Shown one piece after another: positions 32,916 through 41,188 of a stretch of 64,000 nucleotides of DNA. The notes under the pieces are model-generated. The model did not search any database, was not told where the DNA came from, and saw only the letters and a program-made list of their open reading frames with translations. Both the position numbers and the translations under genes were made by a program. Where the stretch lies: NCBI GenBank assembly GCA_902519255.1, contig CABYIV010000001.1, positions 186,001-250,000 on the forward strand, given 5' to 3'. Every line of letters begins with the position of its first letter. Position 1 is the stretch's first letter. The DNA is from an uncultured Pelagibacteraceae bacterium. GTDB taxonomy: Bacteria > Pseudomonadota > Alphaproteobacteria > Pelagibacterales > Pelagibacteraceae.

Positions 32916-33794
32916 ATGATTAATGGAATATATGCAGCTATATTGTCAGTATTAGATAAAAATCTGGCGTTAAATAGTGAAAAAACGATTAAATATGCTG
33001 AAAACTTAATCGACAAAGGTTGCCATGGAGTAGTTTTTTTTGGAAGTACTGGACAATCACAACTCATATCTCTTTCGGAAAAAATTCAATTAATCAATTT
33101 GTTACCAAAAAGTAATTATAGGGATAAATTTATAATTGGAACTGGTCTTAATTCGCTAGTTGACAATATTAATTTGATAAAAATAGCCAAATCAAATGGG
33201 TTTAATAAATTTTTAATTATGCCTCCTGCCTATTATAAGTATAGCGATGACGATGTGATTAATTTTTACTCAAGAATAATAGATGAAATTAATGAATGTA
33301 AAATAATTTTATATAATTTCGAAAAACTCTCAGGATATAAATTTAGTATTGATTGTGTTGAGGAGTTAGTTAAAAAATTTCCAAGTCAAATTGTTGGAGT
33401 AAAAGACAGTTCTTATAATCTGTATGAAAATTTGAAAATTGATAATTTTTCAGTTATGCCTGGTTCAGAGTCAAAATTATTAAAAGGATTAGAATTAGGT
33501 TGTTCTGGAATAATTACAGCAACAACAAATGTTACTTCAATTTTAGCAAGAGATGTTTACGATAAATTTCAAAATGGCTCAGATCAATCTTCTAACGAAA
33601 AGTTGTGTTTAGTAAGAAGTATTTTTGATAAATTTAATTTGATTTCAGGTTTACATACTTTCATGGCACAAATTGACCATGACTACCAGAATTTAATTCC
33701 ACCATTGAAACTGTTAAATGAAAACGAAAAAAAAATATTTTTTGCAGAACTTCAAAAACTTGATTTTGACTTTAAGCACTTAAAAGCAGCATAA
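32916..33794 (+). CDS. DapA/NanA-family aldolase/lyase
   Basis: The 292-residue TIM-barrel enzyme belongs to the dihydrodipicolinate synthase/N-acetylneuraminate lyase family. The Schiff-base lysine is in IVGVKDSS, the tyrosine in ILYNFEK, and the substrate loop reads FFGSTGQSQLIS. DapA proper usually has GTTGE and YNVP, so both differ here. A role as a keto-acid lyase (for example on a sugar acid or N-acetylneuraminate-like compound) is more likely than lysine synthesis. A TATAAT box lies at 32890-32895. The stop overlaps the cfa start by 1 bp (TAATG). Confidence 0.8.
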   Translation: MINGIYAAILSVLDKNLALNSEKTIKYAENLIDKGCHGVVFFGSTGQSQLISLSEKIQLINLLPKSNYRDKFIIGTGLNSLVDNINLIKIAKSNGFNKFLIMPPAYYKYSDDDVINFYSRIIDEINECKIILYNFEKLSGYKFSIDCVEELVKKFPSQIVGVKDSSYNLYENLKIDNFSVMPGSESKLLKGLELGCSGIITATTNVTSILARDVYDKFQNGSDQSSNEKLCLVRSIFDKFNLISGLHTFMAQIDHDYQNLIPPLKLLNENEKKIFFAELQKLDFDFKHLKAA

Positions 33795-34981
33795 TGAAAC
33801 TTATAAATTTTTTAAATGATTTGTTCAAAGAAGATGGTTTTATCTTAATAGATTATAATTCTAACAGATATGTTATAGGAAAGCCTTTGAAAGAAATTCC
33901 TATAGAATTACAATTGTTAGACAAAAGTTTGCATAAAAAATTACTTTTCCATCCTGATTTATATTTTGGTGAAGCATATACCAATGGCTCTTTAAGATTA
34001 AAAAATGGAACCTTGACGGAATTTCTTGATATAGCTTTTAAAAATATTGGAAGAGCAGATATTAATATTTATGGAAAGACATTAAATAAAATAAAGGGAA
34101 CTTTAAAATATTTAACAAGTTTTAATAAAATTGTTAAATCTAAACAAAATGTTGCACACCATTATGATATTTCAGAAAAATTATATGATTTGTTTCTTGA
34201 TAAAAAAAGACAATATTCATGTGCATACTTCAAAAATGAGAATGATACCTTGGAAACTGCTCAAGAAAATAAAATTGATCACATAATTAAAAAACTTCAT
34301 ATACAACCTAACCAAAAAGTTTTAGATATTGGATCTGGTTGGGGAACACTTGCAATTGACATTGCAAAAAAAACAAAAGCTTCAGTTACCGGAATTACAC
34401 TTTCAGAAAATCAATTAAAATATAGCCAACAAAAAGCCAAAGAATTAAATTTAGATAATCAAGTTGAATTTAAATTAATAGATTACAGACAATTGAATGA
34501 AAAATTTGATAGGATAGTTAGTGTTGGAATGTTTGAACATGTTGGAAAAAAATTCTATCAAACCTATTTTAATAGAGTGTCTCAAATGTTAAAAAAGGAT
34601 GGAGTAGCCTTGATACACACAATTGGATCAAATCTACCACCTAGAGACCCACAGCCTTGGATAACAAAATATATATTTCCTGGTGGATATACCCCTAGTT
34701 TAAGCGAAATAGCGAGGCCAATAGAGGATTCTGGACTTATAGCTACAGATATAGAGATTTTAAGGATGCACTATGCTCACACATTAAGAAATTGGAGAGA
34801 AAGATTTCTATCAAAAAAAGATCAAGTTTTAGAAATGTTTGATGAAAAATTTTTAAGGATGTGGGAATTTTATCTTACAAGTTGTGAAATGGCTTTTAAA
34901 TGGGGAGATCAAGTTGTATTTCAACTTCAGCTAACTAAAGATATTAGATCTGTTCCCAATACTAGAGACTATATTTATTAA
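33794..34981 (+). CDS. cfa: Cyclopropane-fatty-acyl-phospholipid synthase
   Basis: The 395-residue S-adenosylmethionine-dependent enzyme modifies unsaturated acyl chains in membrane phospholipids. The N-terminal lipid-binding domain covers about 1-110, with LYFGEAYTNGSLRLKNGTLTEFL. The catalytic domain has VAHHYDISEKLYDLFLDKKRQYSCAYF, the SAM-binding VLDIGSGWGTLAI (about 172-184), GMFEHVGKKFYQTYF and HTIGS. Length fits the family. It is coupled to the upstream lyase by a 1-bp overlap. Other CFA-like methyltransferases remain possible, but motif order favours Cfa. Confidence 0.92.
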   Translation: MKLINFLNDLFKEDGFILIDYNSNRYVIGKPLKEIPIELQLLDKSLHKKLLFHPDLYFGEAYTNGSLRLKNGTLTEFLDIAFKNIGRADINIYGKTLNKIKGTLKYLTSFNKIVKSKQNVAHHYDISEKLYDLFLDKKRQYSCAYFKNENDTLETAQENKIDHIIKKLHIQPNQKVLDIGSGWGTLAIDIAKKTKASVTGITLSENQLKYSQQKAKELNLDNQVEFKLIDYRQLNEKFDRIVSVGMFEHVGKKFYQTYFNRVSQMLKKDGVALIHTIGSNLPPRDPQPWITKYIFPGGYTPSLSEIARPIEDSGLIATDIEILRMHYAHTLRNWRERFLSKKDQVLEMFDEKFLRMWEFYLTSCEMAFKWGDQVVFQLQLTKDIRSVPNTRDYIY

Positions 34982-35010
34982 AAATTAGCTGATAAAGCTG
35001 TATTTCTTAA

Positions 35011-36189
35011 ATGAAAAAAAAGAAAAAAAAACCTAAAAAAAAAAATTTAAAAACAAAGGTTAAAAAATCAAAAAATAAATCCAAGTCAAAAATAAAGAAA
35101 AAAAGACCAAAATTAAAAAAAAAAACAACAAAAAAATTAAATCGAAGAAAAAAAATAAAAAAAGTTAAGTTAAAGACAAGTACTGAAAAGGGTATTATTT
35201 CAAGAACGGTCAGACTTGAGGAAGATTTAAAAAATAAGTTTTCTTTCAAATTTAGTTTTAATTTATTAGCAATTGATAAATTAATACAAAAATTTTTTCA
35301 AAGTATAGAATTTAGATTAATTCGTTTTAAAGAAATAAGAGCTGAGGAAAAAAGGCAAATTAAACTTGAGAAAATTGAGCAAGCAGAAAAGGAAAAAATC
35401 GAAATTGAGAAACAAAAGAAAGCAGATGAGTTAGCTTTTTTAAAAGAAAAAGAAATCCAGTTAAAACAAGAACAAAAATTAGAAAGAGAAAGAGCAAAAG
35501 ATATAAAATTATTCTTAAGAAAAGAACAGGCTATACTAAGAAAAGAGCAGGCGGAGAGACAAAAGAAATTTTTACAAGAATTAAAATTAGAAAAGCAAAT
35601 AGAAAAGTTTAGAATAAGAGAGGTAAAAGAACTAGAACAACTAGAAAAATTAGCCTTAAGAGAAAAGAGAGAGGATTATTCAGGATTACAAGAGCGTATC
35701 GAAAAACTAAAATTAAAATATCAACAAATAAGAGATCAGAAAATAAGAGAACGAGTTGAAGCGTTAGGCGTAGAAACACAAGAAGGAGACGATAGAGCAA
35801 AATTACTTCAAAGAGAAAGGGAGTATACTTTAGCTAGGCAAAAAATTGAGTTTGCACTTGAAAGCTTTTACAGAAGTGCGAATAGTTTAGTTTTTCAACT
35901 TAATAAAAGATATATAACTAAACATATGTCTATCTTGAGATGCATAGACAGAAGATTCGAAACCGGAGAGATATTTATAAAATGGGACGAGACAATTGAT
36001 GATGAGTGGTTAATACTAATTTATATTAAAAATAATTCCCCTGATGAAGGTATAGTCATTGAAGATAAAACAAATGAAGAAAAAAATATTTCACATGAAT
36101 TTAAACCCAGTGAAATTTTTAAAGCCTCAGATTTAATGGTAGACTCATTAACACAGCTGATTGCAAAAAAAAGATCTAAGAATAATTAA
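35011..36189 (+). CDS. Lys-rich N-tail coiled-coil protein, function unknown
   Basis: The 392-residue protein is not a recognised family. The first ~56 residues are mostly lysine and arginine (MKKKKKKPKKK..., KLNRRKKIKKVK), like a histone H1-type tail. A long charged coiled coil of E/K/R/Q heptads follows (about 110-270; repeats such as KEQAILRKEQAERQKK). A short globular C-terminal domain follows (about 275-380: FALESFYRSANSLVFQLNKRYITKHMSILRCIDRRF, DDEWLILIYIKNN). There is no signal peptide or membrane segment. The basic tail suggests binding to nucleic acid or anionic membrane. A-runs at the start are slippage-prone. Confidence 0.75.
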   Translation: MKKKKKKPKKKNLKTKVKKSKNKSKSKIKKKRPKLKKKTTKKLNRRKKIKKVKLKTSTEKGIISRTVRLEEDLKNKFSFKFSFNLLAIDKLIQKFFQSIEFRLIRFKEIRAEEKRQIKLEKIEQAEKEKIEIEKQKKADELAFLKEKEIQLKQEQKLERERAKDIKLFLRKEQAILRKEQAERQKKFLQELKLEKQIEKFRIREVKELEQLEKLALREKREDYSGLQERIEKLKLKYQQIRDQKIRERVEALGVETQEGDDRAKLLQREREYTLARQKIEFALESFYRSANSLVFQLNKRYITKHMSILRCIDRRFETGEIFIKWDETIDDEWLILIYIKNNSPDEGIVIEDKTNEEKNISHEFKPSEIFKASDLMVDSLTQLIAKKRSKNN

Positions 36190-36734
36190 ATTTGTTGGTC
36201 TTTAATAATTTTTTCTATTAACTTTATATTTTCTCCACTTTTAATTAATGGATAAATTGATTTTGCTTTTCTCAAGTCATCAACTGCTTTTTCATATTCC
36301 TTTAAGCCTAAGTATATTTGCGCTCGTCCTGATAATGCTCCAAAATGTCTTGGCTCTAGATCTAAAACTTTTTCAATATCATCTAACGATTTCTCATAAT
36401 CCCCCAATATAAATAGTAATGTTGCTCTCTTATTCCAACCCTCCGCCCATTTTGGGTCCTCATTAATCACATCTGTAAATAGTTTTAATGCCATTGTATA
36501 CTGCTGATGGTACATGGAATAGGTTCCGTTTTCTAATTTGTTCGTCAGATAATCATTGTTTGGGTGTCTTGTCCATTTATTCCAAATTTGATCCTCTAGC
36601 TTTTCTGCTTGTTGTAAATTTTTTGCATTAAGTAATTCTCTAAACAATATATTTAAATTGTCTGAATACACATTATTTGTACTTACAAATAAAAATATAA
36701 TTATAAAACTTACATATTTTTTAATCACTGACAT
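36186..36734 (-). CDS. Secreted TPR-repeat protein
   Basis: The 182-residue protein has an N-terminal signal sequence (about 1-24, VIKKYVSFIIIFLFVSTNNVYS). About three tetratricopeptide repeats follow, with consensus stretches PKWAEGWNKRATLLFILGDYEKSLDDIEKVLDLEPRHFGALSGRAQIYLGLKEYEKAVDDLRKA (about 90-155). TPRs mediate protein contacts; the partner is unknown. It starts 14 bp inside the end of the RamB/ScfR-type regulator, suggesting co-expression. It ends convergently in the Lys-rich gene with a 4-bp overlap. Confidence 0.85.
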   Translation of the reverse strand: MSVIKKYVSFIIIFLFVSTNNVYSDNLNILFRELLNAKNLQQAEKLEDQIWNKWTRHPNNDYLTNKLENGTYSMYHQQYTMALKLFTDVINEDPKWAEGWNKRATLLFILGDYEKSLDDIEKVLDLEPRHFGALSGRAQIYLGLKEYEKAVDDLRKAKSIYPLIKSGENIKLIEKIIKDQQI

Positions 36735-38145
36735 ATACAGATACTCCTCTAGAATTAATATCTACATCAAATTTTTTATGCAATGGTGGAAAAGCTCTTT
36801 GAGAACAATCCAGTCTATCACAAGTTCTACATGAAACCCCTACAGGTATTTCTGATTTTTTATCATTCAAATCTAAGTTTTCCGTATAAACAAAATCTCT
36901 TGCATATTTGGCTTCACATCCAAGTCCAATAGATAACATACTTTTTTTTTGTCCATATCTTCCTATACCTTTTTCAACAGTTCTTGCTATACATACATAC
37001 TTTTCACCATTAGTCATTTTACTTACTGCAGCCTGTATAACACCAGGTCTAGAAAAAGCCGAATATACATTCCATCGAGGACAAGCACCACCATAACGTG
37101 GTATTTCTATACCTGACAATGAAAATCTTTTTGAAATATTACCAGCTACATCAACTCTCAAAAAATGAAATGGAACCCCAGGTAATTTTGGATCATTCAA
37201 ACATGTTACTCTATGTGTCACTTGTTCGAACGAAGTTGCAAAAGTATTTTGCAATAACTCTAAATCATATTTAAGTTTTTTACATTCATAATGAAATAAT
37301 TTGTAGGGCATTAAAATTGCTGCACCACAATAATTTAATAAAGCAACTTTTGTTAATTTTTTCGATTCTTCATTTGGATAATTAAAAGTATCAAGATAAG
37401 AATTTATTATGTCACTAGCCCCCTCTTGTGCAATTTGAGCTGCAGCATGTAATTTCTTTGTTTCCAAAGACAAATAATCAGACAATAGTAACTTTCTATT
37501 TTTGTTATCATAAATTTTTGAAAAGGGTTTTCCTTCCTCAGGAATTATATCTTGTACTTCAATTTTATACTCTGATTTTAAATAATCACATAAAGCAATA
37601 TATCTTGTTCTATTATTTTGTTTTATTTGTTCAAAGATTTGATTTGCAAATTCCTCTAGTTTTGGAAAAAAATTTCTATTTTCTTGCAAAAAATCTGAAA
37701 TTACTTCTCCAGGAAATGAGTTTTTTCTATTATCAACAATTTTTCCTGAAAGTTTTTCAATTTTGTTAACCAATTCATGATCTTTTTTTTTCAAAATGTC
37801 TCCTAATCTTATTAGAGCTTTACCAATTTTTGGATTACTATTTGCTAGATCTTTAACTTCTGGACCAACTATATCCAAATCTTCAAAAAGTTGATCATCA
37901 AGTAATTCTGAAATTGTGTTGACCATATTGATATCTGATTTATTTGTTAGATCGCTAATGTTGATGCTTAATTCCTCACAAATTTTTAAAAGTAATTCCC
38001 CGTCAATTTTTCTTTTACCACCCTCGATTAAAGCTAAATAACTTGGTGAAATGTTAAGTTGTGAGGCTAGTTTGTTTGCCTGCATACCTAGCTGTCTTCT
38101 AAAAGCTTTTATTTTTGGACCAATGTTTAATTCTACTTGACTCAT
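36721..38145 (-). CDS. RamB/ScfR-type transcriptional regulator of acyl-CoA/glyoxylate metabolism
   Basis: The 474-residue regulator has an N-terminal XRE helix-turn-helix (about 10-65: IKAFRRQLGMQANKLASQLNISPSYLALIEGGKRKI). An IrrE-like middle domain (about 195-300) and a C-terminal DUF2083-type domain ending CRTCDRLDCSQRAFPP (conserved cysteines) follow. These proteins sense short-chain acyl-CoA or related metabolites and control genes such as aceA. The divergent neighbour is isocitrate lyase, and TTTGTAAA boxes lie between them, as expected for direct control of both. The cognate metabolite is not deducible. Confidence 0.9.
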   Translation of the reverse strand: MSQVELNIGPKIKAFRRQLGMQANKLASQLNISPSYLALIEGGKRKIDGELLLKICEELSINISDLTNKSDINMVNTISELLDDQLFEDLDIVGPEVKDLANSNPKIGKALIRLGDILKKKDHELVNKIEKLSGKIVDNRKNSFPGEVISDFLQENRNFFPKLEEFANQIFEQIKQNNRTRYIALCDYLKSEYKIEVQDIIPEEGKPFSKIYDNKNRKLLLSDYLSLETKKLHAAAQIAQEGASDIINSYLDTFNYPNEESKKLTKVALLNYCGAAILMPYKLFHYECKKLKYDLELLQNTFATSFEQVTHRVTCLNDPKLPGVPFHFLRVDVAGNISKRFSLSGIEIPRYGGACPRWNVYSAFSRPGVIQAAVSKMTNGEKYVCIARTVEKGIGRYGQKKSMLSIGLGCEAKYARDFVYTENLDLNDKKSEIPVGVSCRTCDRLDCSQRAFPPLHKKFDVDINSRGVSVYVSD

Positions 38146-38151
38146 TTACTA

Positions 38152-38182
38152 TTTGTAAACTTTGTAAATTATTATTTACAAA
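38152..38182. promoter_or_regulatory. Operator cluster A: TTTGTAAA boxes near the regulator start
   Basis: TTTGTAAA occurs at 38152 and 38161 (9-bp spacing), and the inverted form TTTACAAA at 38175-38182. The cluster begins 6 bp upstream of the regulator's start codon, suiting autorepression. The boxes resemble the RamB consensus of actinobacteria (AA/GTTTGCAAA), with T in place of C. Confidence 0.55.
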
Positions 38183-38224
38183 AAATTTATTGTATTTACT
38201 GGAATTTTAACATTTTTTGTGGAT

Positions 38225-38256
38225 TTTGTAAATATTGTAAATTATAAAGTTTACAT
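38225..38256. promoter_or_regulatory. Operator cluster B: second TTTGTAAA cluster on the aceA side
   Basis: TTTGTAAA at 38225, ATTGTAAA at 38234 (again 9-bp spacing) and the inverted GTTTACAT at 38249-38256 repeat the geometry of cluster A about 73 bp away. TTATAAAG between the boxes could be a -10 of the aceA-side transcript, so binding here would regulate it. Confidence 0.55.
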
Positions 38257-38416
38257 GGACAAAAATACTATAAAAAACATTGAAACTAGTTCTCAAACTA
38301 CAAATCACCAAGAGCACCAAGAGCATAGAAGCAGAGGGGTTTATTTAAGAGATGACCACTGCGATTGGGGATCAAGTGGGATGAATGAGTTTACAGAAGA
38401 ATATAACGAAAAGTAA
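38255..38416 (+). CDS. Candidate small protein upstream of aceA (53 aa)
   Basis: An open frame from ATG 38255 encodes 53 residues, [17 protein letters not shown]..., with a His/Gln/Glu-rich stretch ([12 protein letters not shown]) and an acidic C terminus ending [10 protein letters not shown]. The track starts further upstream at a GTG inside the operator boxes, which is less plausible. No family is recognised. It fills most of the space between the operator region and aceA, with 29 bp before the aceA start. It may be a genuine small regulatory peptide or merely a leader; no strong Shine-Dalgarno precedes it. Confidence 0.45.
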   Translation: MDKNTIKNIETSSQTTNHQEHQEHRSRGVYLRDDHCDWGSSGMNEFTEEYNEK

Positions 38417-38445
38417 AAAGAATTAGTTTTTTTAAAGGGGGAATA

Positions 38446-39720
38446 ATGTCAGCCGAGAAAATCTCGTACGAGTTGAAAAGATTTGCAGGAATACAAAGGG
38501 ATTATAAGCCAGATGAAGTAGAAAGGCTAAGAGGATCTATTAGAATTGAGTATTCAATGTGTAAACAGCAATCTCAAAAACTCTGGAGATTGTTGAATAC
38601 AGAGCCATATGTAAACACACTTGGTTCTTTATCAGGAAATCAAGCTGTTCAACATGCAAAAGCAGGTTTAAAAGCGATCTATTTAAGTGGTTGGCAAGTT
38701 GCAGCAGACGCAAACAGTGCCGGTGAAATGTATCCTGATCAATCTTTATATCCTTACGACAGCGCACCTAAATTAGTTGAGTCTATGAATAATTCTTTAA
38801 TTAGAGCTGATCAAATTCAGCATATGGAAATAGCAGATGGAGATATGAATAGCAGCGAAAGAACTGATTACATGTTGCCAATTATTGCAGATGGTGAAGC
38901 AGGATTTGGCGGGCCGTTAAATGTATTTGAGCTAACAAAAAAATTTATAAAAGCTGGCGCAGCCGGAGTTCATTTTGAAGACCAACTAGCTAGTGAAAAA
39001 AAATGTGGACATATGGGTGGTAAGGTACTTGTTCCTACTGGAACCATGGTCCGAAATCTAAAAGCAGCAAGATTGGCAGCTGATATTGCCGACGTTCCTC
39101 TCATTATTCTTGCAAGAACAGATGCCAACGCTGCGAAACTAATAACAAACGATTTTGATGAAAATGACAAACTGTTTTTAACTGGAGAAAGATCACCTGA
39201 AGGCTTTTATTATGTAAAAGATGGCATTGATCAAGCAATCTCAAGAGGGTTAGCTTATGCACCTTACGCAGATTTAATATGGTGTGAAACTGCAACACCT
39301 AATTTAGAAGAAGCAAAAAAGTTTGCTGATGCAATACATGCAAAATTTCCTGGAAAGATGTTGGCTTATAATTGCTCTCCATCCTTTAATTGGAAGAAAC
39401 ATTTATCTGATGATGAGATTGCAACATTTCAAACTAAAATTGGAATGATGGGATATAAATTTCAATTTATAACTTTAGCAGGTTTCCATACGCAAAATAT
39501 TGCTATATTCGAGCTTGCAGAAAAGTATAAAAAGGAAGGTATGACTGCTTACTCTAGAATACAACAAAATGAATTTGCTAGAGAAAAAGATGGATATACC
39601 AGTGTTAAACATCAACGAGAAGTTGGCACTTCTTATTTTGATGCAGTTTCCAATACAATAAGTTCTGGAAAGAGCTCCACAACAGCAATGAAAGGCTCGA
39701 CAGAATCTGAGCAATTTTAA
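38446..39720 (+). CDS. aceA: Isocitrate lyase
   Basis: The 424-residue enzyme splits isocitrate into glyoxylate and succinate, the first step of the glyoxylate bypass. The catalytic cysteine motif [16 protein letters not shown] is at about 183-198. [32 protein letters not shown] and [12 protein letters not shown] all match AceA. The start has an AGGGGGA ribosome-binding site. The divergent RamB/ScfR-type gene and its operator boxes indicate control by acyl-CoA or acetate status. It ends with a 4-bp convergent overlap into a DjlA-like gene. No malate synthase is in the window. Confidence 0.97.
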   Translation: MSAEKISYELKRFAGIQRDYKPDEVERLRGSIRIEYSMCKQQSQKLWRLLNTEPYVNTLGSLSGNQAVQHAKAGLKAIYLSGWQVAADANSAGEMYPDQSLYPYDSAPKLVESMNNSLIRADQIQHMEIADGDMNSSERTDYMLPIIADGEAGFGGPLNVFELTKKFIKAGAAGVHFEDQLASEKKCGHMGGKVLVPTGTMVRNLKAARLAADIADVPLIILARTDANAAKLITNDFDENDKLFLTGERSPEGFYYVKDGIDQAISRGLAYAPYADLIWCETATPNLEEAKKFADAIHAKFPGKMLAYNCSPSFNWKKHLSDDEIATFQTKIGMMGYKFQFITLAGFHTQNIAIFELAEKYKKEGMTAYSRIQQNEFAREKDGYTSVKHQREVGTSYFDAVSNTISSGKSSTTAMKGSTESEQF

Positions 39721-40436
39721 TTACTCTTTAGCTTTTGAATTTGATCCCAGGCTGAATTAATAGCTCTCATTTTCTTTTTACTTTCCTCAATAACTTCCTG
39801 AGGAACTCCTTTACTTAGAAGTAAGTCAGGATGATGTTCTTTACTTAATTTTAAATATCTTTTTCTAATATCTGTAAGATTATCATCAGGTTTGCTCTCT
39901 AATACTACATATGGATTGAGTTTATCTGATGATTTTCTACCCTCAACTATTCCATTGAACTGAGAATCACTAAGACCAAATAATTGGGAAACATGTTGTA
40001 TCATTCTAAATTCTTGATCACTTATATTTCCATCAGCTTCTGCAATATAAAATAATATATTAATGACTTCTTCCAACACATTTATATTTCCTTGATAGAT
40101 CTGAGCTATTTGTTTTGCATATGGTTCGTAACCAGTACTTTCTTCTTTAGCTTTATTAAAAATTTTTCCAACTTGATCTAATTCATGTTCTGGAATTTTG
40201 AGTTTATCTTTAACCGCTATTAATTCCTCTCTACTAACCTGACCGTCTGCTTTACTCAGTTTAGCTGATAAAACTATAAGAGCTAATGCAAAAACTTGTT
40301 GAGGTTGTGCAAAAGATTTAAATGTTGATCTTGATCTTGATACTTTTCCACCAATTAAGGAACCCAATAGCATCCCAAACGGTCCTCCTAAAGAAAAACC
40401 GATCATCCCACCAATTAAACTTCCCCAGATAGACAT
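39717..40436 (-). CDS. DjlA-like co-chaperone (TerB + J domain)
   Basis: The 239-residue protein has a glycine-rich N-terminal hydrophobic segment ([29 protein letters not shown]). A TerB-like helical domain (about 50-160) with [20 protein letters not shown] and [18 protein letters not shown] follows. The C-terminal J domain (about 175-237) carries EHHPDLL, retaining HPD. This is the DjlA layout; DjlA stimulates DnaK at the membrane and is linked to envelope stress. It diverges from a small membrane protein gene with 32 bp between. Confidence 0.87.
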   Translation of the reverse strand: MSIWGSLIGGMIGFSLGGPFGMLLGSLIGGKVSRSRSTFKSFAQPQQVFALALIVLSAKLSKADGQVSREELIAVKDKLKIPEHELDQVGKIFNKAKEESTGYEPYAKQIAQIYQGNINVLEEVINILFYIAEADGNISDQEFRMIQHVSQLFGLSDSQFNGIVEGRKSSDKLNPYVVLESKPDDNLTDIRKRYLKLSKEHHPDLLLSKGVPQEVIEESKKKMRAINSAWDQIQKLKSN

Positions 40437-40468
40437 ATAAAAAAAATTTAATATAATTTAATATATTT

Positions 40469-40762
40469 ATGTTCTCAACTTTTTTAGCTTTAACATTTTT
40501 ATTTTTAATGTTTATGTGGTCATTGGCGTGGGTAAATTATTATAATAAACTAGATAAAAGATTTGGTTCGTCTTTATGGAGATGGAGTTATGACTATCCA
40601 GTGCCAGGTGATAGAGACATTTCTTTTCTTGATGATAAAAAATTTGTTATTTTAAGAAGAAAGAGAAATAGAGCAGTTACAGTTATGTATTTTATTTTAT
40701 TTTTCTCTTTTTTTATATTTTTATCTTTTGTAACCCAGATTTTGTACGCTATTCAACATTAG
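40469..40762 (+). CDS. Small membrane protein, function unknown
   Basis: The 97-residue protein has a transmembrane segment at each end (about 3-24 and 72-92). A charged middle loop lies between them (NKLDKRFGSSLWRWSYDYPVPGDRDISFLDDKKFVILRRKRNRAVTV). No known family is recognised. It is probably a small inner-membrane protein. It ends convergently in the DCC-family gene with a 4-bp overlap. Confidence 0.65.
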   Translation: MFSTFLALTFLFLMFMWSLAWVNYYNKLDKRFGSSLWRWSYDYPVPGDRDISFLDDKKFVILRRKRNRAVTVMYFILFFSFFIFLSFVTQILYAIQH

Positions 40763-41103
40763 TTTAGTTGGTGTTTATTTTTTAAATACAAAAAGAACGC
40801 TACAATTTCATATCCAACATAAAATAACTGGTAAATGACAGGGAGTTTAAAAAATTTATAAAGAAACTTGTATTTTGGAATACTTTTCCAAATAAGTAAA
40901 AAAGCATCAATGCCCACATAGATTTTTCCATCTTGTTCTACATGAAGTCTTCTTAGAAGCTCTTTATCAGTTTTTTTTGTTTCTAATTCAGCATTTTTAT
41001 TTTTGGTTATGTCTATCCAATTCAAATTTTCAATGTTTTCTTTTTTATAAATATTAATTTCTGCTCTGCAGATTTTGCATGAATTGTTAAAAAAAACCTT
41101 CAT
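40759..41103 (-). CDS. DCC-family thiol-disulfide protein (DUF393)
   Basis: The 114-residue protein belongs to the DCC family (putative thiol-disulfide oxidoreductases). The N-terminal MKVFFNNSCKICRAEINIYKK carries the Cys9-x-x-Cys12 pair in the family's usual place, though the family D-x-x-C-x-x-C has Asn here. LDAFLLIWKSIPKYKFLYK-like (GIDAFLLIWKSIP) and the C-terminal hydrophobic helix are also typical. The redox partner is unknown. It probably acts in the cytoplasm or at the inner membrane. Confidence 0.85.
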   Translation of the reverse strand: MKVFFNNSCKICRAEINIYKKENIENLNWIDITKNKNAELETKKTDKELLRRLHVEQDGKIYVGIDAFLLIWKSIPKYKFLYKFFKLPVIYQLFYVGYEIVAFFLYLKNKHQLN

Positions 41104-41188
41104 AATTAAACTATATTTGAATATTTTATTTTTACAAATGTGCCAAATAAGCAGTTGATATATTAATAATCACTACTACATTCTTCGA

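Noticed and set aside
35007-35249. 80-aa minus-strand ORF, almost all Phe/Leu
   Set aside because: It is the reverse complement of the poly-lysine tail of the coiled-coil gene; not a real membrane protein.
37428-37769. 113-aa plus-strand ORF inside the RamB/ScfR-type gene
   Set aside because: Low-complexity Phe/Leu/Gln translation antisense to a well-supported regulator.
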